Of a DNA stretch of 64,000 bases, positions 30,650-40,167 are shown piece by piece. This DNA is from Pseudomonas gingeri (lineage in GTDB: Bacteria > Pseudomonadota > Gammaproteobacteria > Pseudomonadales > Pseudomonadaceae). The notes beneath the pieces are model-generated. The model saw nothing but the letters and a program-made list of their open reading frames with translations, did not search any database and had not been told where the DNA came from. Location: NCBI RefSeq assembly GCF_013385635.1, contig NZ_JACAPR010000010.1, positions 62,001 to 126,000 on the forward strand, in the 5' to 3' direction. A program made the translations under genes and the position numbers. Numbering within the stretch: the stretch's first letter is position 1; the number at the start of each line of letters is the position of its first letter.

Positions 30650-31492
30650 TTAATTCGCGGCTTGGCTACGGCGTGAGGCCGGCAGCAGTTTGGCAATGGG
30701 TTCGGCGCTCGCACTGTGCTGGCCGAAATTCGCGTTATAGGTGGCGATGACCTCGGCGGCGATGGAGATGGCGATTTCCACCGGCAGCTTGCCCTTGACC
30801 TCGGCCAGGCCCATCGGGCAGCGCATGCGTTGCAGTGCCGCGTTGTCGTAGCCGCGTTCGCGCAGGCGGTGTTCGAACTTCACCCGCTTGGTCTTCGAGC
30901 CGATCAGGCCGAAGTAGGCGAAGTCGTCGCGCTTGAGGAGCGCGGCGCTGAGTTCCAGGTCGAGCGGATGATTATGGGTCATGATGATGCAGTAGCTGCC
31001 GGCGGGCAGATGGTCGATTTCCTCCACCGGCTCGTCACTGACGATCTTGCGCACGCCGCTGGGGATCTGCGCCGGAAACTCCTGCTCCCGGGAGTCGATC
31101 CAGCGCACCCGGCAGGGCAGGCTGGCGAGCAACGGCACCAGGGCGCGACCGACATGACCGGCGCCAAACACGGCGATCTCCGCCTGGACCTGGCCCATCG
31201 GCTCGAACAGCAGTACCGTGACCCCGCCGCAGCACTGGCCGAGGCTGGCGCCCAGGCTGAAGCGCTCCAGGTGGGTGTTCTGCTGGCCGCTGGCGAGCAT
31301 GTCCCGGGCGATCTGCGTGGCTTTGTATTCCAGGTGGCCGCCGCCGATGGTATCGAAGGTGCCGGTGATGCTGACGACCATTTTCGAACCGGCATTGCGC
31401 GGCGTCGAGCCGAGCTCCTCGATAATGGTCACCAGCACACAGGGTTCACCCTGGTTCTGCAGGTCGGCGAGCGCACTGATCCAGTTGTTCAT
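30650..31492 (-). CDS. xdhC: xanthine dehydrogenase accessory protein XdhC
   Basis: A 280-residue chaperone that sulfurates and inserts the molybdenum cofactor into XdhB. An N-terminal XdhC/CoxI segment has ELGSTPRNAGSKM and GGGHLEY, followed by a QCCGG cysteine pair. The Rossmann part has AVFGAGHVGRALVPLLASL. The start MNNWISALADL at 31492 is clear; longer readings run into a REP element. It is separated from xdhB by 115 bp that contain a REP pair. Confidence 0.93.
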   Translation of the reverse strand: MNNWISALADLQNQGEPCVLVTIIEELGSTPRNAGSKMVVSITGTFDTIGGGHLEYKATQIARDMLASGQQNTHLERFSLGASLGQCCGGVTVLLFEPMGQVQAEIAVFGAGHVGRALVPLLASLPCRVRWIDSREQEFPAQIPSGVRKIVSDEPVEEIDHLPAGSYCIIMTHNHPLDLELSAALLKRDDFAYFGLIGSKTKRVKFEHRLRERGYDNAALQRMRCPMGLAEVKGKLPVEIAISIAAEVIATYNANFGQHSASAEPIAKLLPASRRSQAAN

Positions 31493-31520
31493 AGACACCT
31501 CTCTGTTGTCTGCTCGGTCG

Positions 31521-31590
31521 CGATCGCTGGCAAGCCAGCTCCTACAAGAGTCCTGTGCACAATCTGGAGGAGCCGGCTTGCCGGCGATCC
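31521..31590. repeat. inverted REP pair inside the xdh operon
   Basis: CGATCGCTGGCAAGCCAGCT then GGAGCCGGCTTGCCGGCGAT, in the gap between xdhB and xdhC. An intercistronic position may affect mRNA stability of the two halves. Confidence 0.8.
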
Positions 31591-31607
31591 GGGTGCGCAG
31601 CGCCCGG

Positions 31608-34007
31608 TCATGACGACACCGTTTCCTGGCCGGCCACCGCGGCCTGCGCGGCCTTGACCTGGCGCATCTGCTCGCAACCCCACAACACCCGCTCCGGCGT
31701 CGCCGGGGCGTCGATCTTCGGTTGCACCCGGTAATCGGCCAGGCTCGCCACCGCATCCTTGAGCGCGCACCAGACAGCAATCCCCAGCATGAACGGCGGC
31801 TCGCCGACGGCCTTGGAGTGGAACACCGTGTCTTCCGGGTTCTTGCGGTTCTCCACCAGCCTGACCCGCAAGTCCAGCGGCATGTCCGCCACCGCCGGGA
31901 TCTTGTAGCTGGCCGGGCCGTTGGTCATCAGCTTGCCCTTGGCGTTCCACACCAGTTCCTCCATGGTCAGCCAGCCCATGCCCTGGACAAACCCGCCTTC
32001 GACCTGACCGATATCGATGGCCGGGTTCAGCGAGGCGCCGACGTCATGCAGGATATCGGTACGCAGCATCTTGTACTCGCCGGTCAGGGTGTCGACGATC
32101 ACCTCGGCGCAGGCCGCGCCATAGGCGAAGTAGTAGAACGGCCGGCCGCGGGCCTGGCTGCGGTCGTAGTAGATCTTCGGCGTCTTGTAGAAGCCGGTGC
32201 TCGACAGCGATACCTGGGCGAAATACGCCTGCTGGATCAGCGCCTCGAACGTCAGGATCTGCTCGCGCACCCGCACATGGCCGTTGCGGAACTCGACATC
32301 TTCCGCGCTGACCTTGTACTGCCGCGCGGCGAATTCCACCAGCCGCTGCTTGATGATTTCGGCGGCATTCTGGGCCGCCTTGCCGTTCAGGTCGGCACCG
32401 CTGGAGGCGGCGGTGGGCGAGGTGTTCGGCACCTTGTCGGTATTGGTGGCGGTGATCTGCACCCGGTCGATTTCCACCTGGAACACCTCGGCCACCACCT
32501 GGGCCACCTTGGTGTTCAGCCCCTGGCCCATTTCCGTGCCGCCATGGTTCAGGTGGATGCTGCCGTCGGTATAGACGTGCACCAGAGCGCCGGCCTGGTT
32601 GAGAAAGCTGGCGGTGAACGAAATGCCGAACTTCACCGGGGTCAGCGCCAGGCCTTTTTTCAGGATCGGGCTGTGGGCGTTGTAGCGGCGAATGGTTTCC
32701 CGGCGCTCGGCGTACTGGCTGCTGGCTTCCAGTTCAGCGGTCATCTCTTCGAGCATGTTGTGCTCGACGGTCTGGTAGTAATGGGTGACGTTGCGCTCGG
32801 TCTTGCCGTAGTAGTTGGCCTTGCGCACCGCCAGCGGATCGAGGCCCAGGTGACGGGCGATGCTGTCCATCACTTCCTCGATGGCGACCATCCCCTGCGG
32901 GCCGCCGAAGCCGCGGTAGGCAGTGTTGGAGGCGGTGTGGGTCTTGCAGCGATGGCCGTTGACCGTCGCGTCGCCCAGGTAATAGGCGTTATCGGAGTGG
33001 AACATCGCCCGGTCGACAATCGACGCCGAGAGGTCCGGCGAACAGCCGCAGTTGCCGGCCAGTTCCAGGTTGATCCCGTGCAGGCGTCCGTTGCTGTCGA
33101 AGCCGACGTCATACTCGATATAGAACGGATGGCGCTTGCCGGTCATCAGCATGTCTTCGACCCGCGGCAGGCGCATCTTGGTCGGTTGCCCGGTCAGCTG
33201 CGCCACCACCGCGCACAGGCACGCCGGGCTGGCCGCCTGGGTCTCCTTGCCGCCGAAGCCACCGCCCATGCGCCGCATATCGACGACGATCTTGTTCATC
33301 GACACATCCAGCACCTCGGCCACCAGCTTCTGCACTTCGGTGGGGTTCTGGGTCGAGCAGTAGACAATCATGCCGCCATCTTCGGTGGGCATCACCGAGG
33401 AGATCTGGGTTTCCAGGTAGAAATGCTCCTGGCCGCCGATATGCAGGTTGCCCTGGATCCGGTGTTCGGCGCCGGCCAGCGCGGCGGCCGAGTCGCCGCG
33501 TTTGTGGGTGTGGCTGTCGAGGACGAAATGCCGCTTGCGCAGGGCCTCGACCACATCCAGCACCGGCTCCAGGTCCTCGTATTCAATGACGGCCGCCATG
33601 GCTGCCTTGCGCGCGGTTTCCAGGTCTTTCGCGGCGACGGCAAGCACCGGCTGGCCGACGAACTCGACCTTGTCGATCGCCAGCAGCGGGTCGCCGGGCA
33701 GCAGCGGGCCGATGTCCTTGAGACCGGGAATATCGTCGTGGGTGATGACGATACGCACGCCTTCAAAGGCATGGCAGGGCGCGGTGTCGACACTGATGAT
33801 CCTCGCATGGGCGCGGTCGGACAGGCGCGCATAGACGTGCAACTGGTTCGGGAACTCCAGGCGGTCATCGATATACACCGCTTCGCCGGCGACATGCTTG
33901 TCGGCGCTGTCGTGCTTGACGCTGCGCCCGACACCGGTGGTCAGGTCCCGGGCGAACAGCTCGGCGAGCTCGGCCTGGGTTTTTTCCACAAGAGGATGGT
34001 TAGACAT
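31608..34007 (-). CDS. xdhB: xanthine dehydrogenase molybdopterin-binding subunit
   Basis: A 799-residue Moco subunit that oxidises hypoxanthine and xanthine to uric acid. Visible landmarks are GGFGGKE in the cofactor site, AYRGFGGPQG carrying the substrate-binding Arg, the GGTEMGQGLNTK stretch, and AVGEPPFMLG with the catalytic base Glu near the C-terminus. The N-terminal hammerhead part has VKHDSADKHVAGEAVYIDD. It overlaps the xdhA 3' end by eight bases, consistent with coupled translation of the two subunits. Confidence 0.97.
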   Translation of the reverse strand: MSNHPLVEKTQAELAELFARDLTTGVGRSVKHDSADKHVAGEAVYIDDRLEFPNQLHVYARLSDRAHARIISVDTAPCHAFEGVRIVITHDDIPGLKDIGPLLPGDPLLAIDKVEFVGQPVLAVAAKDLETARKAAMAAVIEYEDLEPVLDVVEALRKRHFVLDSHTHKRGDSAAALAGAEHRIQGNLHIGGQEHFYLETQISSVMPTEDGGMIVYCSTQNPTEVQKLVAEVLDVSMNKIVVDMRRMGGGFGGKETQAASPACLCAVVAQLTGQPTKMRLPRVEDMLMTGKRHPFYIEYDVGFDSNGRLHGINLELAGNCGCSPDLSASIVDRAMFHSDNAYYLGDATVNGHRCKTHTASNTAYRGFGGPQGMVAIEEVMDSIARHLGLDPLAVRKANYYGKTERNVTHYYQTVEHNMLEEMTAELEASSQYAERRETIRRYNAHSPILKKGLALTPVKFGISFTASFLNQAGALVHVYTDGSIHLNHGGTEMGQGLNTKVAQVVAEVFQVEIDRVQITATNTDKVPNTSPTAASSGADLNGKAAQNAAEIIKQRLVEFAARQYKVSAEDVEFRNGHVRVREQILTFEALIQQAYFAQVSLSSTGFYKTPKIYYDRSQARGRPFYYFAYGAACAEVIVDTLTGEYKMLRTDILHDVGASLNPAIDIGQVEGGFVQGMGWLTMEELVWNAKGKLMTNGPASYKIPAVADMPLDLRVRLVENRKNPEDTVFHSKAVGEPPFMLGIAVWCALKDAVASLADYRVQPKIDAPATPERVLWGCEQMRQVKAAQAAVAGQETVSS

Positions 34008-35454
34008 AAGCGGTCACCCGGGTCTCGATGTGCGGCGTTTGCAGTTCGATGAAGTATTTGCGCAACAGGTTCTGCGCGCTGAGCAGGCGGTATTCCTTGC
34101 TGGCGCGGAAGTCCGACAGCGGTGTGAAGTCCTCGGTCAATGCCCGGCAGGCGCGCTCGATGCTGGCAAGGTTCCAGGCCGCACCGACCAGTGCGGTTTC
34201 GCAGGCCCTGGCCCGTTTCGGAGTCGCCGCCATGCCACCGAAGGCGATCCGCGCGTCAGCGACCACGCCGTTTTCGACGCGCAGATTGAACGCGGCGCAG
34301 ACCGCGGAAATATCATCGTCCAGGCGTTTGGACACCTTGTAGGCGCGGAACCGTTGTTCGGCGCTGGCCCGTGGCACGATGATCTTCTCGATGAATTCGC
34401 TTTCCTGGCGGGCGGTCACCCGGTAGTCGATGAAATAGTCTTCCAGTGCCAGGGTGCGACTTTGGGCACCTTTGCGCAGGACCAGTTGCGCGTTCAGCGC
34501 GATCAGCAGGGGCGGCGAGTCACCGATGGGCGAGGCGTTGCCGATATTGCCGCCGAGGGTGCCCTGGTTGCGGATCTGCAGCGAGGCGAAGCGTTGCAGC
34601 AGTTCGCCGAAATCCGGGTATTCGGCCTTGAGAGCGGCATAACAATCCGACAGCGGGGTGGCGGCGCCGATTTCCAGGCGATCGTCGAAGGTCTCGACAC
34701 GCTTGAGCTCGGCGACATTGCCGACATAGATCATCACCGGCAGGGCGCGGTGGAACTGGGTGACTTCCAGGGCCAGGTCGGTACCGCCGGCCAGCAGCCG
34801 GGCTTCCGGGTGCGAGCCATAGAGTTCGGCCAGATCGGCGACAGTCAAAGGCACCAGGCAGCGCTTGTCGCCGCTGTTCAATTCGCCGGTTTCGGTCGGG
34901 GCGATGGCCTTCAGGCGGGCGATGGTCTGGGCTTCGCGGGCGTCGAACTGATCGGCGGGCTTGTTGCGGCAGGCCTGCGCGGCGGCGGCGAGGATCGGCC
35001 GGTAGCCGGTGCAGCGGCAGAGATTGCCGGCCAGGGCTTCGTGGGCCTTGTGACTGTCCGGGGACTCGCTGTTCTTCTGCAGGGCGAACAACGACATGAC
35101 AAAGCCCGGCGTGCAGAAGCCGCACTGTGAACCGTGGCACTCGACCATGGCCTTCTGCACGCTGTGCAACTGGCCCTGGTGCTTGAGGTCCTCGACGCTG
35201 ATCAGTTGCTTGCCGTGCAGCGAGGAAACGAAGGTCAGGCACGAATTGAGGCTGCGATAGCGAATCCGCTCGGTGCCCGCATCGTCCGTGTGCAACTCGC
35301 CGACCACCACGGTACAGGCACCGCAGTCGCCACTGGCGCAGCCTTCCTTGGTGCCTGGCTTGCCCAGGTGCTCGCGCAGGTAGTCGAGCACCGTCAGGTT
35401 CGGGTCCAGGGCGTGCTCGCTACGGAGTTCCTGGTTGAGTAAAAACTGGATCAC
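34000..35454 (-). CDS. xdhA: xanthine dehydrogenase small subunit (2Fe-2S and FAD)
   Basis: A 484-residue electron-transfer subunit. The plant-ferredoxin-like 2Fe-2S site is GCASGDCGACTVV plus a later SCLTF Cys. The second cluster uses CGFCTPG and CRCTGYRP. The FAD domain starts near residue 190 with LLAGGTDLALEVTQ and has GNIGNASPIGD. Electrons pass from the XdhB molybdenum site through these to NAD. It is the first gene of the minus-strand operon. Two palindromic sites lie 58-96 bp upstream of its start. Confidence 0.97.
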   Translation of the reverse strand: MIQFLLNQELRSEHALDPNLTVLDYLREHLGKPGTKEGCASGDCGACTVVVGELHTDDAGTERIRYRSLNSCLTFVSSLHGKQLISVEDLKHQGQLHSVQKAMVECHGSQCGFCTPGFVMSLFALQKNSESPDSHKAHEALAGNLCRCTGYRPILAAAAQACRNKPADQFDAREAQTIARLKAIAPTETGELNSGDKRCLVPLTVADLAELYGSHPEARLLAGGTDLALEVTQFHRALPVMIYVGNVAELKRVETFDDRLEIGAATPLSDCYAALKAEYPDFGELLQRFASLQIRNQGTLGGNIGNASPIGDSPPLLIALNAQLVLRKGAQSRTLALEDYFIDYRVTARQESEFIEKIIVPRASAEQRFRAYKVSKRLDDDISAVCAAFNLRVENGVVADARIAFGGMAATPKRARACETALVGAAWNLASIERACRALTEDFTPLSDFRASKEYRLLSAQNLLRKYFIELQTPHIETRVTAYV

Positions 35455-35755
35455 GGAAGGCCTCGCAGACTCATTATTGTTGTTGACCGTTGAGGCAGAA
35501 TCTAGTGATGTCTGACTTTCAGGTCAATAAAAATCTGACCGAAAGGTCAGGAAAATCCACCGTCCAGGAAAAGCCCTTTGAATTCAAAGGCTGCGTTCGC
35601 CAGGCGGAGTGATGAACGGCAGGCCCTGCTTTAAGTCTAGCTGTGGATCAAATGCGTATTCCGTGCCAAATTCCGCCCACTGGGCCCTGCGCCACCACGT
35701 ACCAATTGCGCTACACTGCGCCGCTTGCACTGATCAAAGATTTTGAAGGAAAACC
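35455..35755. promoter_or_regulatory. divergent xdhA / GntR intergenic region
   Basis: This 301-bp gap holds the two operators described separately and otherwise no gene or repeat that I can see. Both the xdhA promoter (minus strand) and the GntR gene promoter must lie here. Confidence 0.5.
35512..35550. promoter_or_regulatory. two palindromic operators upstream of xdhA
   Basis: CTGACTTTCAGGTCA (35512-35526) and CTGACCGAAAGGTCAG (35535-35550) are two copies of one TGACC/GGTCAG palindrome with centres about 23 bp (two helical turns) apart, in the divergent space between xdhA and a GntR gene. Paired sites like this fit cooperative binding by a regulator, most simply the adjacent GntR protein. 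Confidence 0.6.
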
Positions 35756-36415
35756 ATGACGTTCAAGGCGCCGGACAGCCTCGCCGAGCAAATTGCTCAC
35801 CACCTCGCCGAACGCATCATTCGCGGCGAACTCAAACCCGGGGAGCGCATCCAGGAACAGAAAGTCACGCTGGCGCTCAATGTCAGTCGTGGCTCCGTAC
35901 GCGAAGCCTTGTTGATTCTCGAACGCCGCCATCTGATCGCCATCCTGCCGCGACGGGGCGCCCACGTGACCGAACTCACCGCCCACAAGGTGCAGAGCCT
36001 GTGCACCCTGATGAGCGAGTTGTATATCCTGCTGGGCAACGCCGTGGCCCAGCGCTGGGAAGTGCAGACCGACCTGGCGCCGTTCCTGCAGTTGCAGCAG
36101 CGCCTGAGCGCCAGCTACGAACGCCAGGATATCCGTACCTTCGTCGAAGACAGCTTCAACGTGATGCGCGTGGCGTATCCGTTTGCCGATAACCCGTACC
36201 TGCAGGAAACCGTCGAGAACCTGCAACCGGCGATGAGCCGTGCCTATTACCTGGCGCTGGAGCAACGCAAGGCGGAAATGACCGAATACCTGGAGCTGTT
36301 CGCGCAACTGCTGGCGGCGGTGATCGCCCGTGACCTGCCGTTGATCCGTGAAGTCCTGGCCAGCTACGCCCAGCGCAGCTGCGACATCGTATTGTCTGCC
36401 CTGGCGGTCGACTAA
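35756..36415 (+). CDS. GntR-family regulator, likely of the xdh operon
   Basis: A 219-residue FadR-type regulator. The winged helix has IIRGELKPGERIQEQK and NVSRGSVREALLILERR, then RRGAHV. The helical FCD domain follows. It is divergent from xdhA, with paired palindromes between them, so control of xanthine dehydrogenase by a purine ligand is the simplest reading. The stop codon is two bases before the GTG of smc, so the two may be cotranscribed. That is odd for a catabolic regulator and a chromosome-structure gene, but the order is conserved in Pseudomonas. Confidence 0.88.
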   Translation: MTFKAPDSLAEQIAHHLAERIIRGELKPGERIQEQKVTLALNVSRGSVREALLILERRHLIAILPRRGAHVTELTAHKVQSLCTLMSELYILLGNAVAQRWEVQTDLAPFLQLQQRLSASYERQDIRTFVEDSFNVMRVAYPFADNPYLQETVENLQPAMSRAYYLALEQRKAEMTEYLELFAQLLAAVIARDLPLIREVLASYAQRSCDIVLSALAVD

Positions 36416-36417
36416 GC

Positions 36418-39400
36418 GTGCGGCTCAAGTGCATCAAGTTGGCGGGGTTCAAGTCCTTCGTCGACCCGACCACGGTGAACTTCCCCAGTAACATGGCGGC
36501 GGTGGTCGGGCCCAATGGTTGCGGCAAGTCGAACATCATCGACGCCGTGCGTTGGGTGATGGGCGAGAGCTCGGCGAAGAACCTGCGCGGCGAGTCGATG
36601 ACCGACGTCATCTTCAACGGCTCCACCAGCCGCAAGCCGGTCAGCCAGGCGAGCATCGAACTGGTGTTCGACAACTCCGACGGCACCCTGATCGGCGAGT
36701 ACGCGGCCTACGCGGAAATCTCCATTCGCCGCAAAGTGACCCGCGACAGCCAGAACAGCTATTTCCTCAACGGCACCAAGTGCCGGCGCAAGGACATTAC
36801 CGACATCTTCCTCGGCACCGGCCTGGGGCCGCGCAGCTACTCGATCATCGAGCAGGGGATGATCTCCAAGCTGATCGAGGCCAAGCCGGAAGACCTGCGC
36901 AACTTCATCGAAGAAGCGGCGGGGATCTCCAAGTACAAGGAGCGTCGCCGGGAAACCGAAAACCGTATCCGCCGTACCCACGAGAACCTGGCTCGCCTGA
37001 CCGACCTGCGCGAAGAACTCGAACGCCAGCTCGAACGCCTGCACCGCCAGGCCCAGGCCGCCGAGAAGTACCAGGAATACAAGGGCGAGGAGCGTCAGCT
37101 CAAGGCCCAACTGTCGGCCCTGCGCTGGCAGGCGCTGAATGAACAGGTCGGCCAGCGCGAGTCGATCATCGGCAACCAGGAAATCAGCTTCGAAGCCCTG
37201 GTGGCCGAGCAGCGCAACGCCGATGCCAGTATCGAACGCCTGCGCGACGGGCATCATGAATTGTCCGAACGCTTCAATCTGGTGCAGGGGCGCTTCTATT
37301 CGGTTGGCGGTGATATCGCACGGGTCGAACAGAGCATCCAGCATGGCCAGCAGCGCCTGCGCCAGTTGCAGGACGATCTGCGCGAGGCCGAGCGCGCGCG
37401 CCTGGAAACCGAGTCGCACCTGGGCCATGACCGCACCTTGCTGGCGACCCTCGGCGAAGAGCTGGCGTTGCTCGAACCCGAGCAGGAACTGACCAGCGCC
37501 GCCGCCGAAGAGGCCGCCGCCGCTCTGGAAGAGTCCGAGACCACCATGCACGGCTGGCAGGAGCACTGGGACGCCTTCAACCTGCGTTCGGCCGAGCCTC
37601 GGCGACAGTCGGAAGTGCAGCAGTCGCGGATCCAGCAACTGGAAGCCAACATGGAGCGTCTGGCCGAACGCCAGCGCCGCTTGACCGAGGAGCGCGCGTT
37701 GCTTTCGGCGGATCCTGAAGACGCGGCGATCCTCGAGCTCAACGAGCAACTGGCCGAAAGCGAGCAGACGCTGGAAGACCTGCAAGCCAGTGAAGAAGGG
37801 CAGGTCGAACGCCTCGAACAACTGCGCCAGGACTTGCACAAGGCCACCCAGGACCAGCAACAGGCCCAGGGCGACCTGCAACGGCTCAACGGCCGTCTCG
37901 CTTCCCTGGAGGCCTTGCAGCAGGCGGCGCTCGATCCCGGCACCGGCACCGCCGAATGGCTGCGTGAGCAGCACCTGGCCGAGCGTCCGCGTCTGGCCCA
38001 GGGCCTGAAGGTCGAGGCCGGCTGGGAACTGGCGGTGGAAACCGTATTGGGTGCCGACTTGCAGGCGGTACTGGTGGACAACTTTGCCGGCCTCGACCTG
38101 GGCAGTTTCCAGCAGGGCGACCTGCGCCTGCTCAGCCCGGCGGCCGATGGTACGCGGGTGCCTGGCAGCCTGCTGGAGAAAGTCGAGGCGGATATCGATC
38201 TGTCGCCGTGGCTGGGCCAGGTCAGGCCGGTCGAGAGCCTGGAGCAGGCACTGGCCTTGCGCGGCCAGTTGGCGGTCGGGGAAAGCCTGATCAGCCGCGA
38301 CGGCTTCTGGGTCGGCCGGCATTTCCTGCGGGTACGCCGTGCCAGCGAAGCGGAAAGCGGCATGCTCGCCCGTGGCCAGGAAATCCAGCAACTGGGCCTG
38401 GAACGCGAAGAGCGCGAAGAGACCCTGGCGGCCCTGGAAACCCATCTGCAAACCCTGCGGGCCACCCAGCGCCAGCAGGAAACCGGTCGCGAACACCTGC
38501 GCCGCTTGCTGCAGGACGAAGCTCGCCAGCAAGGCGAGCTGAAAGCCAAGCTGTCCGCCGGCAAGGCCAAGGCCGAGCAGTTGCAGTTGCGTCGTACCCG
38601 TCTCGACGAAGAGCTCGGCGAACTGGGCGAGCAACGAGCCCAGGAACATGAAGAAGTCGGCGAGGCGCGCCTGCAATTGCAGGAAGCCCTCGACGCCATG
38701 GCCGTGGACACCGAGCAGCGCGAGCTGCTGCTGGCCCAGCGCGACAGCTTGCGCGAACGCCTCGATCGGGTGCGCCAGGAAGCGCGCCAGCACAAGGACC
38801 ATACCCACCAGTTGGCGGTGCGCCTCGGCTCGCTGAAGGCCCAGCACGACTCCACCCGCCAGGCTCTTGAACGCCTGGAGTTGCAGTCCGAACGCCTGAC
38901 CGAAAAACGCGAGCAGTTGAGCCTGAACCTGGAGGAGGGCGAGGCACCGCTGGAAGAATTGCGCCTCAAGCTCGAAGAACTGCTCGACAAGCGCATGAGC
39001 GTCGATGTCGAACTCAAGACCGCGCAGATTGCCCTGGAAGATGCCGACCGCGAACTGCGCGATGCCGAAAAGCGTCGCAGCCAGGCCGAGCAGCAATCCC
39101 AGCTGATTCGCGGCCAGCTCGAACAGCAGCGCATGGAGTGGCAAGCCCTGAGCGTGCGTCGCAAGACCTTGCAGGACCAGTTGCTCGAAGACGGCTACGA
39201 CCTCCACGGCGTGCTCGCCACCCTGACGGCCGAGGCCAGCGAGAAGGCCGCCGAGGAAGAGCTGGAGCGGATTGCTGCGCGCATCCAGCGCCTGGGCGCG
39301 ATCAACCTCGCGGCCATCGACGAATACCAGCAACAATCGGAGCGTAAACGTTATCTGGATGCGCAGGACGCCGACCTGGTCGAGGCCCTCGACACCCTGG

Positions 39401-39906
39401 AAAACGTCATTCGCAAAATCGACAAGGAAACCCGCAATCGCTTCAAGGACACCTTCGACCAGATCAACGCCGGCCTACAAGCTTTGTTTCCAAAAGTGTT
39501 TGGCGGTGGCAGCGCTTATCTGGATCTTACCGGTGATGATCTGCTTGATACCGGGGTCACGATCATGGCGCGGCCCCCGGGGAAAAAGAACAGCACCATC
39601 CATTTGCTCTCCGGTGGTGAAAAGGCCCTGACGGCCCTGGCCCTGGTTTTCTCCATCTTCAAGTTGAACCCGGCACCGTTTTGTATGCTCGACGAAGTTG
39701 ACGCCCCGCTGGATGACGCTAACGTTGGACGTTATGCCCGGTTGGTCAAGGAAATGTCGGAATCGGTGCAGTTCATCTATATCACCCACAACAAGATCGC
39801 CATGGAAATGGCCGATCAATTGATGGGCGTGACGATGCACGAGCCCGGCTGCTCGCGGCTGGTGGCGGTGGATGTCGAGGAGGCCATGGCCATGGTCGAC
39901 GCCTGA
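36418..39906 (+). CDS. smc: chromosome segregation protein SMC
   Basis: A 1162-residue ATPase that compacts and organises chromosomes with ScpA and ScpB. Walker A is GPNGCGKSNIIDAVRW near residue 32. Coiled coils of about 300 residues, rich in Gln, Glu, Arg and Leu, flank a hinge at about 500-650. The C-terminal head has the ABC signature HLLSGGEKALTALAL and Walker B FCMLDEVDAPLDD. The start is a GTG at 36418 giving VRLKCIKLAGFKSF; no upstream option exists, since the GntR stop is two bases away. zipA and ligA follow on the same strand. Confidence 0.97.
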   Translation: MRLKCIKLAGFKSFVDPTTVNFPSNMAAVVGPNGCGKSNIIDAVRWVMGESSAKNLRGESMTDVIFNGSTSRKPVSQASIELVFDNSDGTLIGEYAAYAEISIRRKVTRDSQNSYFLNGTKCRRKDITDIFLGTGLGPRSYSIIEQGMISKLIEAKPEDLRNFIEEAAGISKYKERRRETENRIRRTHENLARLTDLREELERQLERLHRQAQAAEKYQEYKGEERQLKAQLSALRWQALNEQVGQRESIIGNQEISFEALVAEQRNADASIERLRDGHHELSERFNLVQGRFYSVGGDIARVEQSIQHGQQRLRQLQDDLREAERARLETESHLGHDRTLLATLGEELALLEPEQELTSAAAEEAAAALEESETTMHGWQEHWDAFNLRSAEPRRQSEVQQSRIQQLEANMERLAERQRRLTEERALLSADPEDAAILELNEQLAESEQTLEDLQASEEGQVERLEQLRQDLHKATQDQQQAQGDLQRLNGRLASLEALQQAALDPGTGTAEWLREQHLAERPRLAQGLKVEAGWELAVETVLGADLQAVLVDNFAGLDLGSFQQGDLRLLSPAADGTRVPGSLLEKVEADIDLSPWLGQVRPVESLEQALALRGQLAVGESLISRDGFWVGRHFLRVRRASEAESGMLARGQEIQQLGLEREEREETLAALETHLQTLRATQRQQETGREHLRRLLQDEARQQGELKAKLSAGKAKAEQLQLRRTRLDEELGELGEQRAQEHEEVGEARLQLQEALDAMAVDTEQRELLLAQRDSLRERLDRVRQEARQHKDHTHQLAVRLGSLKAQHDSTRQALERLELQSERLTEKREQLSLNLEEGEAPLEELRLKLEELLDKRMSVDVELKTAQIALEDADRELRDAEKRRSQAEQQSQLIRGQLEQQRMEWQALSVRRKTLQDQLLEDGYDLHGVLATLTAEASEKAAEEELERIAARIQRLGAINLAAIDEYQQQSERKRYLDAQDADLVEALDTLENVIRKIDKETRNRFKDTFDQINAGLQALFPKVFGGGSAYLDLTGDDLLDTGVTIMARPPGKKNSTIHLLSGGEKALTALALVFSIFKLNPAPFCMLDEVDAPLDDANVGRYARLVKEMSESVQFIYITHNKIAMEMADQLMGVTMHEPGCSRLVAVDVEEAMAMVDA

Positions 39907-40167
39907 GGCGACGACTGACGGAACCCGCAGATTCGAGACGCAAGGGGTTTTCCTGGGACTTTGCGGGAACTAGCACTGATCCTTGGGGACTTATTAATGC
40001 ATACCCTGTACGACAGACGGTGTAAAGTTGCCTTTGGTCGTGTTAATTTAATGTCCAATTTTCTTGTGCGTGGGAAAAAACGCCTGTCAGAACATAGAGT
40101 TGGCGCCACGCTTTAAAGGGTTTTCCGCCCTTTCTTCATAGAACCATTATTAGAGGCACGGGATTAC

